Shown: piece after piece, positions 29,969 to 41,898 of the stretch
Position numbering within the stretch: position 1 is the stretch's first letter
Layout of the letters: each line of letters opens with the position of its first letter
DNA from: Xylaria sp. FL1777
Taxonomy: Eukaryota; Ascomycota; Sordariomycetes; Xylariales; Xylariaceae
Assembly: GCA_022578965.1 (NCBI GenBank)
Contig: MU400508.1
Coordinates: 806,001-870,000, forward strand
Reading direction: 5' to 3'
DNA length: 64,000 bases
Position numbers and translations under genes: made by a program
The notes under the pieces: model-generated
What the model was told of the DNA's origin: nothing
The model's input: only the letters and a program-made list of their open reading frames with translations
Database searches by the model: none

Positions 29969-32797
29969 TCATGATATTACTCCATCCTTGGTCTCTTCTG
30001 CATCTTTCACCTCATCGCTGTCCTCTTTCTTCTCTACTGTCTCCGTCAAGATAGATTCACCCGCTGTGTTCGTAACAAGTGATTTCGTCTCCTCGACAGT
30101 GTCTTGGATCTCGCTCGGCTTGTCGTCAGTTGTGGTGGCTTCTGACTCTTCCGTCGTCTTTTCAGGCTCCTTCTGCTCGGGCTCCTCCTGCTCGGGCGTC
30201 TCTTCTGTTTTCGTTTCTACAACTTCTGCTTCTTTAGTCTCTGTCTGATCGGGTTTAATTTCCACCACCTTCACTTCCTCTACTTCAGGCTCGACTTCTC
30301 TAACCGTCGGTTCGGGCTTCTCGGCTTTCTCTTGGCCAAAGTCATCAACCATTACAGTACCCTCTTCATCTATACTCCACAGCGTCCTCGTCATAGAGAA
30401 AGACAATATAGGGCGACCATTGGATACAGGTGGCGGAACAGACTTTTCTACCGCAGAGCCGGGGCTATGACTCTTAGTTGGGGCCCTTCGTTGGGGACCT
30501 CGGGCGCGTCCTTTCCTAGCATCAGCCAAGGGAGCCTTCTCCTTCTCTTCAGGCGCTTCTTCCGGGGAGGGCACATTCTTCTTAGGAGCTTGCGGGCCTA
30601 GCCGTAACCGATTATTCAGATCCGACATAAAACCGGCTTGAAGCGCAGCTATCTTACTGCCAACAGGTCTAGCCGGTACAGCAGGCTTTTGTTTAACGGC
30701 CCCCCCCGGTTCTTTAGCATCGGCGGCCGACTTCAATGGGCGTGCAGGGATCTGTGGCTTTGGGCGACTAGGGACTACGGGTTTTGAAGAACCATCATCT
30801 CCAGAACCCTGCTTCTTAGGCGGACGGACGGGAACGGCAGGTCTGTTAGCAGGTGGTTGTGGTTTAGCCTCCTCTTCACCCGCCGAGTCATCAGCTAATT
30901 GAGGGGTAGATACTGTTGTTGTAAATTGAAGAGAGTCGGGGGTGTCTTCCCAGACATCTCGGCTGGGGAAGCGTTGGGCCGTATTCGGGCGGCTATGAAT
31001 CTCTTTGGTGAGATGGGGCTGGTGTTCAACCCATGGTTTCGGTCGCTGTTGTCGATTTAAGAAGCTGTCCGGTGTGACGGCTTCTTTCTCAGCCAATTCT
31101 TCATGCCTCCTAGCAAATGCTTGGGCCGGCGTCTCTGCATCCCTTGGAGGCAAGTCTGCCGGTGCAGTGCGCAATTTCGTGCGCGTATCCGCCGGTTCTG
31201 GTGTAGAGACTTCAGCTGTGCTATGCACGCTGTTCGGAGCATCCTCCCAGATATCCCGACTGGGAAATCTTTGATTATACTCCTTGGACTTTTCGGCTGA
31301 TGTCTTCGGCTTTTGATCACCTTTTTCATCCTCTGGGAACAGTGGTTCGTACTCTTCTACATCTTCTAAAGGCGTAGAGCGCACCTCAGGCGGAGGAGGA
31401 CTATAGATACTAGCAGGTCTACTTGACGGGCGGCTCCTGGCCTCATCGCTCCCGGGCCGATTGTGAGGAACGGCTGGCTGGAGCTCGTACGGCGTTGGGT
31501 CTTTAGCTACCTCATCGGCGGCTAGAATAGGCCAGGTACCATCATTGTGCACATCATTATCCTCGGCGGATCCTTCTTCGCCGTGTTTAGCAAAGGCTTT
31601 GTACTGGCTATCTTCGTCAACGTGGATGACACCATCTCCCCTTTCATTGTTGGGCCCAGAAGAGTTAACTTTCGCGGGAGAGTTGACTAACTCGGCCGTG
31701 GGATCGGCGGAGGAGGGCTGAGGCGAGGAAATGCGCGAAGTATACTCATCACTGGCTTGGAAGCCAACCTGCTCACTGGGTGTTCCCATGTATCCAGATG
31801 TACCTGTCATGAGCGGTTAGAAACATTCCAAAGTTTGTTGATGGCTTGCGTTACCAAAACCAACGCCACGGCTAGCGGTATCCCGGACAATCTTGTTGAG
31901 ATTCTCACTGCTCATAGAGTAGTCATGGACACGCTCGTGAAGGGGATGATAATGTTCCTTCTGGTAAATATCGGGATGCTTCTCGTAGTAAGCCTTTTCT
32001 AGCCTATCCGTAGATTCAACACCGTGGCCATGCAGACCATAACTTCCCGGTGGAAGATCATGAAACCCGGTGCGAGAACTCGTTCTACGAGTATGGTGGC
32101 GACCACTCTTGGTACTATCAACGCTCGAAGCTCGTGGTGGCGCTGGCGAGGGAGCTTGCACATCACCGGCATATGATAGCATAGGAACCCTCTGGCCAAT
32201 CTCGGGGATTCCATGCTCATCGTCGGTGTAAAGCTCGCTGTGATGCGACAGCTGACTCGTGGTACTAGCTTTCTTCTTCAGGCTGCGTGCGCCCGAGTAG
32301 AGCGGCTCCTCACTGCTGGGACGCCCAATGCCGAAGGCCGCAGCACGATCTGAATCGGTACGCGTGACTGCGGCGACTCGCTTCTCGGCGCTAGCAGCAG
32401 GTACGGTGGGCTTTGGGGCGTGCAGCTTGAGGCCCTCACCAACGAGGCGAGTATGCTCGGGAGACGAGCTACGGGTCTCATCGGGGGATGAAGAGCCAAG
32501 CTCCTCAATGGCGGCGGCATATTCCCGGCCCTCCTCACCAACTCCTGGTAAATCAACACTCGTGGACCGCTCGAGTTCCTCTCCAAGGAAGCTTTGGCTG
32601 TTTCGCTTAGCCGTGGGGATGAAGGAGCTCTCGTTGAGAGGTGATGGCGCGAATCGATCGGGATTCGGGGAGACAGAGCGATTAAACCGCTTTGTGGGAC
32701 GTGCTGGAATCGTGGGGACAGTTCCATTGGCGTTGTCCTGGCTCCTTGTAGGACGAGGTGGAACGGCGGGCGTTGAAGACATCGTGGCGGCGCTCAT
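29969..32797 (-). CDS. AIM21: Altered inheritance of mitochondria protein 21 (AIM21)
   Basis: In yeast Aim21 works with Tda2 at cortical actin patches, where it limits barbed-end assembly. Exons 32797-31855 and 31803-29969 give 925 residues. The 51-bp intron joins RGVGFG to TSGYMGTPSEQVGF in frame. The protein is mostly disordered with proline-rich, SH3-ligand-like segments (TPAVPPRPTRS, IPARPTKR, NRPAVPVRPPKK, KPQIPARP, KPAVPARP). It carries two copies of a RFPSRD(I/V)WED motif about 110 residues apart (near 31245-31275 and 30940-30975). The segment SKIAALQAGFMSDLNNRLRLGPQAPKK and the GRARGPQRRAP stretch are the family's conserved C-terminal core. A long Glu/Thr-rich tail ends the protein. 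It is convergent with MCM10. Confidence 0.85.
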
Positions 32798-35700
32798 GGC
32801 TGGACTGACAAAAGAAGAGTATGAAATGCAGAAGAGGTGCAGTTGGTGTTAGCTAAAGTGTTCAAAGCTCTTGTAGCAGTTGGTATTAGACCGAGACCAA
32901 TGTAGCCTAGAATATGTGCAACGATCAGCAAGGAGGACAGATACGCTTGACTGAGTCAGTGGCAAAGGGATAATTGGTTGGAGAATACACAAGACACAAG
33001 ACACAGAACCACTAAAACAACGATAATACGATAGAGCCTAATGGCTTCTAATTTGATGCCCTACACGTCATTACCCACAACTTGCCACAGCTCAGCTGCT
33101 CTCTAACTGTGCGTGACAAGCCAGGAATAAAGTGGTGTTGGTAGTGATGGTGATGTCAAAGGGACGAGAGCCGAGGTTGAGGAAGTAAACGAGTGTTTAA
33201 AAAAACTTGGGCTTTCAAGCCCCACGTCATTGTCATGGTGTACATACCGCATAGGACTCCACAGGTCTAGCAGATATTAGAGAAAGTATAGGGAGTCAAT
33301 TACACAAGGAAAGGAGGTAATTGTTGCGATTTCCCTTTCTTTGAAGATATAAACGTATAATAATAACTGCTTCGGGACTCGTTATCTGGATCTATAAGCT
33401 TGAGCTTATCGTGCTGTCTATCATTAGGTATTAGTCACTGAACGGCTTATTTTTGGCGGTATCGCTATCCAGCGGTGTAGAGATAAAGGAACTTGCAGGA
33501 ACAGATAAGCCAGTAATAACGTGTGTGTTCGAAACAAACAATGATAAAGGGAGAAAAAAATTCATGGAACTTGGGTGTGGTAAAAGCTGACTGGTATGTC
33601 GACGGAGGGGGTTTGAATCAACGGAAACGGACGTAGTTGTGTCACATAATGATAACACCATTCATCGCAGAGGCCAAACATGCTAAGACAGATCAAAACA
33701 GTACCGTCAACACCCGCCAACCTGTCTCCCTGATTGTCATGGGCTCCGAGATAGGTTACTCGGGTCGGGGGCGGACTTTTAAAAGGAACGGGGCCTGAAC
33801 GGTAAACTGCCGCGACGCCTGAGGCAGACGAAAAGCTGCACGAGCAAAGTTGGGGAAAGAGGAACAAAGTTTCAAGTTGCAGAGTACCTACTTTAGGTAT
33901 TGCTAGAAATAGGAGAAAGAGAAAGGGCAATCCCTTACACGATGTTGTCTTCCTTGGAGCAGCTATATAAGTGATACCGTGTGGCTCTGGTGGCTGTGTC
34001 AACCTTGTCGGAGGAACTCTCAAAGCACCGGAAAGGCGCAGCTATTTTTGGACTTGGAATGATTCGAAAGTAGAAATAAGCAATGGGATGAAGTAGCCCG
34101 ACAGATGCAAAGATTTGTTTGAAGATGCGATAGTAAGTTTTTGGGCTGGTTTGGGCTGGGGCTTTGGGTTTGGGTTTGGGTTTAGGTTGCGAAGTTGTGT
34201 TGTCAGAAGCATGAACTACATCCGTGCATGTAGACAGTAATCAGTAATAGAGCGAGCAGGCTTTGACCGCGCGAAGCGATCCGTCCCATTTAAACAAGAC
34301 AGACAACTCACACTGGCCTGGACACACTAATGAAATAGTAACTGACTGGCGACTGCATACTGTACATCTGGGGTCCCGTTTTGCATGTATCGGATCTTGT
34401 GTCTGGCCTGGTTTCTCAACAACTCCCAAGTACCAGCTACCTCATCTGGGGCTATGGTGGCTCTGGTGGCTCTGGAGTCGTAGTATAGAACAGGGATTGG
34501 CTATACTAAGAGACGGCTCGATGATGCCCCTCACGTGAAAGCTTCTCGACAGGCCTGTGAAGTACCTGGTTGGTAGATGCTTACAATGCATCCGAGTGTG
34601 TAATGTTCCTGAAAAGACTGCGCTGCACCAAGATGTCATAGGGGCTTGGGCAGTACTGCCCGACTGGATTTTAGCAGGAGCTCCAGGCTGGCCAGCTAAC
34701 GAAGGACGTTCGGGGTACACATGTATTACAGCTGCATGATGCCCCTCTGACCCCCGTTTAGCCCCTCCATGCGTCCCTGGACTAGATAAGTGGGGATATG
34801 TACCGTGTGCTAGATCAGCCAATGATGCCGCCCCAATTAGGCCACCGGCTTTACTAGGCTTTCCTCTCAGTGGCCCCTGGCGGTGACGACTTTATGCACC
34901 AGGTCCAGTGTTTCGCAGCGCCGAGTCAAAAGGGTTGGACACTACCTACCGTATATCATCGAAGACGGGAAACGGTACACTGTCACCTATGCGACAACAA
35001 CTGCTTTTTCACGTTTGAGAACTGGGCGAAAGCACTAGTTAATAACCCACACATGCTAGAGGGAGAGAGAGAGAGCTCGAAAACATGTATAGGTAGGGTT
35101 ATAACTGTACAATGTTACGGTGTGACACCATGCACTAACCAAGCAGCTTGTAGGTGATGCTACGCAGAAATTATGCTAGTACCATCCTCCTGCTCGTCAT
35201 CAGCCTCACGATCTCCTCCCCACGTCTCACAGCGTCTCCACCGGAAAGCTATTCCGTTTTAGCATATCCCGTCGTCACCTGAGCCGAAATATTGCAGTGA
35301 AGACATCCGTGAGTGCATTTACATGATGAAAACTTTTTCTCCCGAGACAGTGGTAGTTATTCCTATCCTTTTCTCCTGATGGAATGTGTGCTTCTTATAA
35401 GTTGTAGTACTATCCCGAACAGCTAGTTGGGCAACTTGCCTTGTTCAACGCTCAATTTCCATGGAAAAAAGAAATAGTGTAGCTAGGTAGACCCTTCGTC
35501 ATTACAAACTGACTTCGTGACTCGATAGATTCTTTTAGTTCGAGTCTTCATGAGCAGCTGCAGAACCAGAGCCACCCGCACCGTCATACATATACTACGT
35601 AGATTAGGTAAGAGAAGACTCCATTTGTAGCAGCTAATACGTAATCCCATACTGTGCAACATAAGCACCCATACTTGGCCGCCCCCACATTACGTTGTCA

Positions 35701-37212
35701 GAGGACGAGGTCCGGAAGAAACGTTCAGTTCGAACGGTTCAGAGGATAGAAAGGCACTACAAGTACCAAAGCTGGCATGTGATCTATTAGTGTTACTCAG
35801 GAGTCATCCCCCAAATTTCAATGGTACAAAACGTATAATAGGAGCTTTAGCTAGTAACAGCGTACACATATAGGGTACAGTGCCATCGATATTCGAGAGA
35901 ATGCATGGGTCCAGTATACGATCGATACTGAAACCGGCGGGTACAGCTGCAAGTGCTGCGCTCGGCTCTCCAACAATGACGGCATATTTCCCTCCACGGC
36001 AGTGGTTCTTGGCCTTGATTCGAGACGGAGCTCTGGAGAGGAAAACAACGACAGAGACGCGCAGAATCTTTCCGTGAATTTCACTTGTAAGCACTTACAG
36101 ATACTTACTTACTTACTCACTTGAGCACATTTTATGTTCTAGAATCCGATCGGCCCATCGGACTGAGTTGCGTAGTTTGCACTCTATTTTGCGCCCGGCA
36201 TTCGTTCCGATTTGATCAGTTTACCTCGAAAGAAGGGGACTGCTTGCACGAGCAGGCATCGTACGGGAATTCCCAACATGGAATTCCAAGGGCTAGATGA
36301 CCAGGATCTGCTGAGGACAATGAATAGATGGCTATATATGGAAAGGCCTTTGGGAATTGAGACATGGTATGCAGTGCGTTGTTAGTAAGTCCAATGCGGA
36401 ACATTTATTCAGGACCGTGACCTAAAATGGCACATAGAGTTTCAGATCACTATTTACGACATGCATGCCATGTAGGTATATTAAGCAACGATGCTTACTC
36501 GCATTCGTCGGTTGATCGGATCAGTTATGTATTGCATATTGCATCTCATCACCGATGCTCCAACTTTTGGAGTTCGAACTCCATTATGTACTCCAACCTG
36601 CTGTGAGTGATCCAGAAAGTAAGTTACCAGTTTGAAACAGTACCCGGTTCCCTTCTCTCAACTCGGGCATTTACATTATTACGTTAGGCATGTTACATAT
36701 CCTCTCTTCGAACTCGAGAACATTAGTATCGGCAGAAACTACTAGTATTAAAGTGTCAGGATCGTCTCCGGTTATTAGTTTGGATTGTACCCGTTCAAAA
36801 ACGCCTAACCTAGGGCAACAAATAAAATGCTACCGTACATCAAAGGTGAGGACTAGTCCGCACCGGAACACATACTACCGCCTGGGGGCGCAGTCTATCG
36901 GCCAAAGTAGAAATTCGTCTCATTCAGGGAACCTGAGATATCTCTCCCGAGGCTGACACCAAAGAAACTGATTTGGTATCATACCCGAGCATGAATAGAA
37001 AATACTGGGTCTTGTTCATACAATATCCGTGACGCCAATACACCAGTCCTAAATGTTTGCCGTCCTTTTTCTGTCTAGTTGTTGCCTCCTTCAGTCTTCA
37101 GCCTCGTCGGTCATCAAAGTCTCGTACCGTCACGCGCACTATCGCCACTTCTCTTGTGCCGGTGGAATCTCGCAATTCTGGCAGCTCCGTTGGGTCGTAG
37201 GAGATCAGCAGA
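32798..37212. other. Gene-poor 4.4 kb interval
   Basis: The left part is the AIM21 promoter and leader (CT/GA-poor, TA-containing). Three consecutive TTTGGG units followed by TTTAGG occur at about 34163-34186. ORFs on the minus strand at 33562-34023 and 35804-36094 are the longest; the former is of poor composition, the latter is listed separately. An AAGT tandem lies near 36100-36118. No RNA gene or LTR was recognised. Confidence 0.4.
35804..36094 (-). other. Isolated protein-like ORF, possible exon or relic
   Basis: A 96-codon frame with balanced, protein-like composition (GKILRVSVVVFLSRAPSRIK, then GGKYAVIVGEPSAALAAVP and FSIDRILDPCILSNIDG). I recognise no family and find no flanking exons with confidence; an acceptor-like CTTACAAG precedes it. 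A second ORF overlaps it in another frame. It could be a gene fragment, an unannotated small gene or chance. Confidence 0.25.
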
Positions 37213-37966
37213 TTATATGATCATTTGCGCAACACCTTGACCACCCAAAGTCTTGCTCCCAACAAATGCCTGGCCCTTGAAACCGGCAAGGGCATAACAG
37301 ACGCTGGTCAATGTGAGAACAACGGCGGCAGCGATAAGGCTACTGGGGTTGACAATTATGCTGAGGTACTGGACGATGGCCATAACCAGATAGACTGCAG
37401 CACGCATGTAGTTGGACGAGACCCTACGGATCGCGGCATCGAACGTGGACGAGGTAGGGCAGATTCGGAGCAGGAGAGGCACTTCTAGGAATAGGATAAT
37501 GAAGGATGATACCCTGGTCCGACTCCAGTTAGCCATCCCAGTTTCTTAAGAACACCCAGAAAAAAGAAGTCGACGACTTACAGACAGATGATGGCGAAGA
37601 TGATGAGGAGGATATGGAAAAGGTTAAAGAAGTTGGCGATGCCCAGCGCGAAGCAGAGGATCATGGAGAGAATTCCAAGCCTGCAATAAACAAGATCTAT
37701 ATTAGCCTTGCTATCCATAGCATATCTCATAGTATTATTGTCGATACGAGGTTACACGATAGCAACAATTTCTTGTGCAGATAATCTAGCTTCCGCGGCT
37801 GCGTATTATTTGACTGGCGGAGTGGCTTACCATTGTCCGTAGATGCCTGAGTGCCGATTGTTAGCTTCTGCGTTTACATCCGCGGAGGGAGGAATGGCGC
37901 ATCGGGAGAAGGCGAGCGGAGATACTCACTAAAGTTTCTTGTGGCGAACTCGTCCTTAATCGACAT
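37213..37966 (-). CDS. TVP18: Golgi apparatus membrane protein TVP18
   Basis: Small multi-spanning protein of Tlg2-containing late Golgi vesicles. Four exons: 37966-37930, a 16-nt exon 37846-37831, 37680-37583 and 37513-37213. Together they encode MSIKDEFATRNFSIYGQWLG, then ILSMILCFALGIANFF, a second hydrophobic segment, VSSFIILFLEVPLLLRICPT, and YMRAAVYLVMAIVQYLSIIV with a last hydrophobic helix before the conserved KGQAFVGSKTLGGQGVAQMI end. About 150 residues and four membrane segments match the family. Exon 3 spans a run of identical bases at 37619-37622 where my count is one base short of an open frame; I cannot separate a real slip from a misreading, so exon 3's inner boundary may be off by one. 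Donors GTGAGT, GTAAGC and GTAAGT are good. Confidence 0.88.
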
Positions 37967-39476
37967 ATTGAAGATGTGTGGTATGAGTTTACGGACTAAA
38001 TCAGGATCACAGCAGCGGTTGAATACGGAGGAGTCCTATGCCGAGTCCAAAGTGGTTTCGGATGACGCTGATGGCGACCCTGAAATGATGCGCAGGATGG
38101 CTACGGAATGAAAGGGACGAGTCTTGGGTCTAGGCGATTTTGTCGCGAATATCAATAGTAGGCGCAGGGCAATCAACGGGTAAACGTTGTCACCGAAGGG
38201 TTGTCTTGATGGCTGATGAAGATTCGTGGTTGTGATTGTTTTAGAGATGAGTATTGCTGACAGATATGTCCAATTGATGGAAGCTCTAGATAGATAGGGT
38301 GGATCTTGGACGACTAGGCGACGGCGACGCCAAGATGGCTGAGCTGCCACAACACGCAAGCGCCAGTCTAGGTAGCTCTTTCAGTGAAGGGGACTATTCA
38401 GCTTCGCGCCACAAGGCGTGGCTGTGGTGGCTTAAACAGAACTTGTTGGTTGGACCCTGGATTTAGGTAAGCACCTAATCAGGCTACACTGTTACACACC
38501 AGCATACTTATACGCGACCGTATTCGGAAACATATACTTATACGTCGGGAGCCCGGATGCCGGTATATCCTTTGGTTATTGACGTGGTGGTATACGAGCT
38601 GGCAGCTATGATACCTACCTAGAACCTACCTAGAGACGAAAGAAAGCAGCCGTGATTCTGAGAATGTGCGTAGGGCTCCAATGTACTGGTTTTGCGCCCA
38701 GACGACCCAGTCAGAGAATCCCAGATGTATAGGTACGCAGTATATCAAGCTGACGGCTTTTTCGTTTTCAGATAACTTGCGCCAACTTCTATGTATACTA
38801 TTCTAGCAACGATAAATACATATAAAAGAGATGGACCAAAATGATTCTCGGACGGCCCGTTCATTGGTCGCTGCGGGGAATCCCTGTTGAACGGGAACTG
38901 GCAACAAACAGGTGACAGATTTGGAATATATAGTGACCATCATTGTCTACGCATAAGCGTAAGCGAGGCATTGTGCCTGTAATAAGGATCTCCATTCAAA
39001 GGATGAATTGGAAGTAGAGCTGTATCTGCTACGCCCGCTCTCATCAGCCATCGTTGTCGTCCAACTTCCAGTTCCCTTCATTTTCATTTGTATACAACAC
39101 CATCTAGGTCTATGCAGATAAGGCTAGCTACCTGGGTACTTAGGTAGGTAGGTTTAGTTTAGCTATTTGAGGCAGAACCGCAACATCACCTGACCAAGTG
39201 GTAATCAATACGAGCTACAAAGGAAAGAGCATCCGACAACATGTCCCCCTTAGCACTCAGTGTTGCTATCCCAAAGGTCTCCTCTCTATCTAACCTCAAT
39301 TGTACCTTTAACATGTTTCCTAAGTTACTTGCTTGCCCACATGAATCTTCCTAACCGAGCTCATCTCGTCGACGACATGTGCCCTTCTTGCCCTTCTATT
39401 ACCTCTCATCTGCATTCAACTAACCGCCCCTCCAATAGACTCGTCGAAATCTACATCGCTTTATCTTATATGATAC
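37967..39476. other. Divergent intergenic region between TVP18 and the P450
   Basis: Presumed promoters of both genes. TAGGTAAGCACCTA (about 38464) and CTTAGGTAGGTAGGT (about 39138) repeat the word seen in other intergenic regions here. A 107-codon minus ORF (38036-38359) lacks any domain and is not annotated. Confidence 0.4.
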
Positions 39477-41171
39477 ATGAGTTCTGATGCGCAATATAAT
39501 TACACAAGAATGATTCATTTTCCTGAAGGGTGGCCCCTCTCGCCGATAGCAACATGCATCGCTATCGTCCTCGTAGCTTACGGCCTGGTGTATCAATACT
39601 CGGCGCAGAAGTTAGACGCCAAAGAGCCGACAGTTATTGCTTCTGGTATTCCATTCATCGGACATGTTCTAGGAATGGCCGTACACGGAGGAAAGTATAT
39701 CAAGAACCTGGGGTAAGAATCCATCCCAAAATCGGTTCTAGACCTTTCCTTTAACAGCAGTCTTAGGACACGGAATAGACACCTTCCCATTTTCACGCTG
39801 CCAGTGCCGAAATCTCGCATTTACATCGTGACAGAGCCATCCCTAGCTGCTGCAGTTCAGCGAGCTTCCAAAGTGTTGTCTTTTACACCCATTATCCCGG
39901 AGGTCACGGAACGTGTTCTCGGATTAGACAAGGCTACCATGGAAATCACCCGTAAGAACTTGGATCCCGGACCTGGGGACGAACGCGGATTCCTAGCCGA
40001 TATCCAAGACATGGTATATGCTTGGTTTGGCCCAGGAAACTACTTGAACGAACTTAGCTTAGATGCGGCTCGAGAGATAAGCAGCGAAGTCCTTGCTTTC
40101 GCCGCCTCTCAGGAAACACATCGTAGTCTCGAGACACCAATCGATCTACTCGCATGGGTACGACACGTTGTCACCGTATCCACCGCAAAATACTTCTATG
40201 GGCCGCAAAATCCTATCGCTTTGGACCCAAAGCTTGAAGAGTGCTTCTGGGATTTCGATCATGGTCTCGGGAAGTTATTGATGAACATGCTCCCTTCGGT
40301 GACTGCAGGGAAGGCATACAGGGGTAGAGAGCTTTTAGTTAAAGCACTCGAAAAGTACTTAGAGAATGGACATCATAAGTTGGGCTCAAAGATCGTACAG
40401 AAACGTGTCGAAATTGCTCTACAGCATGGTTGGACGCTTCGCGCTACCGCGCGCTCAGAATTGTCGTTTTTATTTGCTGGCATAGTAAATGCGACCACTT
40501 CCACATTTTGGATTCTACTCCAGATATTCGCCGAGCCTCAGCTTCTATCGACAGTTCGTGAGGAGATCGCACAAGCTCTGAGCCCGAATGAAAGCAACGA
40601 AGGGCCGCATGTCGGGAATTACAGACTGAATATCACAAATCTCAAAGAGCATTGCCCCATGCTCATTGCCATATACCGAGAATGCTTGCGTTTGGGATCT
40701 GACAACTACTCCACGCGAATGGTCAAAGAGAACACGATATTAGCAGACCGTTACTTTTTAAAGAAAGGCGCCGTCGTTCAAATTGCCGGAGGTGTCATAC
40801 ATGCTGATCAATCGATTTGGGGAGACAACGTTGACGACTTCAACCCCAGTCGTTTCCTGGAACACAAGCAACAAGGAGGCAACACAAAGCCGAATCAGAT
40901 ACATCCTGCCGCTTTCCGCGCCTTCGGCGGTGGAAAGACGCTTTGTCCTGGACGGCACTTCGCAATGAATGAGATACTAAGCTTTGTAGCCTTGGTTGTC
41001 TTGACGTTCGATATTCAAGCTCCTGACGGGGACAAGATCAACGTTCCGAGAAAAAATGACGGCGTCCTGCCTGTTCATATTCTTGAACCCATCGCCCCGG
41101 TCAAGGTTCTGATTTCCAGGCGCCAAGATAAATTCGCGGAAATCTGTTCAAAAATCGAATTCGACTTATAA
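39477..41171 (+). CDS. Cytochrome P450 monooxygenase
   Basis: Haem-thiolate monooxygenase, predicted in the endoplasmic reticulum. Exons 39477-39712 and 39767-41171 give 546 residues; the 54-bp intron (GTAAGA...TTAG) joins KYIKNLG to TRNRHLPIFTLPVP. An N-terminal membrane anchor (about residues 22-40, IATCIAIVLVAYGLVY) is followed by a region with GIPFIGHVLGMA. The I-helix stretch is FLFAGIVNATTSTFW, lacking the usual acidic residue before TT, the ExxR motif is in YRECLRLG, and the haem loop is FRAFGGGKTLCPGRHFA with Cys as ligand. The FGGGxxxCPGR form and the Asn/Thr I-helix recall CYP7/CYP8-like fungal P450s (sterol or fatty-acid side-chain hydroxylases or isomerase-like), but the substrate is unknown. 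A later start (MIHFPEGW) is possible. Confidence 0.93.
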
Positions 41172-41898
41172 TATTCGAGACAGTCACTGACTGTATTCAG
41201 TCAGGAATCTTCAGGAGATCGCTAATAGGTGGAATTGCGGTGTGGGTTTGGTTTTGTATCGATACCAATGTTTTGATTTTAAACCAGTTAACGTAATAGA
41301 ATATTCTTAGATAAATAGCACATCATATCCACATGCATTACTCCTTAGTAGTTACACGATAGGTTAACTAGTTCTTAAGCTTAATGAATATTTTATTTCG
41401 TAAAGGGACAATAATAGAATCGAAAACTAATTCCAAGTCAGCTGTTCTTAAAGAGAAGGATAATTGAACGGTGGAGGCAAGTTCTCGTGTATGCCCAAAA
41501 GTTCTACAGTCATTGAAGCGGGTAGTTCTTATGTTCAATCTACGCATAGGCTAGATCTCCTACACAAAGGCTACATAGCGCTAGGCTCAAATGATACGTT
41601 TGACCCCTATTAAACTACATAGTCGTGATATACTTGACAATTAAGGATGCCTATCGAACTAAGCTAAGTGGGTGTAAGATTAAGCGTGCTCTTCAGGGAG
41701 TTGTTCTTGTATATTGATGATTGTATTATAGACTTGCTTTATTTAGTTAAAAGAGATTCATTCTATTTTACGTTTCATTTAGTTTCTACGTAATAGCTCT
41801 CCAACTTGAAAGAGCATCCCCGATGGACATAACAAACTTGCCCTTGCTAAAAACTGAGGTTCATCCTTCATAGCCATAGTTTCACGTGTAATGATTCT
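41172..41898. other. Convergent 3' intergenic region
   Basis: AT-rich sequence between the P450 and the convergent F-box/ankyrin-like gene. No ORF or repeat worth naming was seen. Confidence 0.5.

Noticed and set aside
33562..34023. 153-codon minus-strand ORF upstream of AIM21
   Set aside because: No recognisable domain, Cys/Phe/Pro-rich composition of a shadow frame, and no supporting introns or neighbours.
34163..34186. Telomere-like (TTTGGG)3 TTTAGG
   Set aside because: Only three or four units, not the TTAGGG unit, and inside ordinary intergenic DNA; a simple repeat is sufficient.
37583..37680. Possible one-base frameshift in TVP18 exon 3
   Set aside because: It depends on the count of a short homopolymer at a line boundary, which I may have misread; the rest of the gene is intact and conserved.
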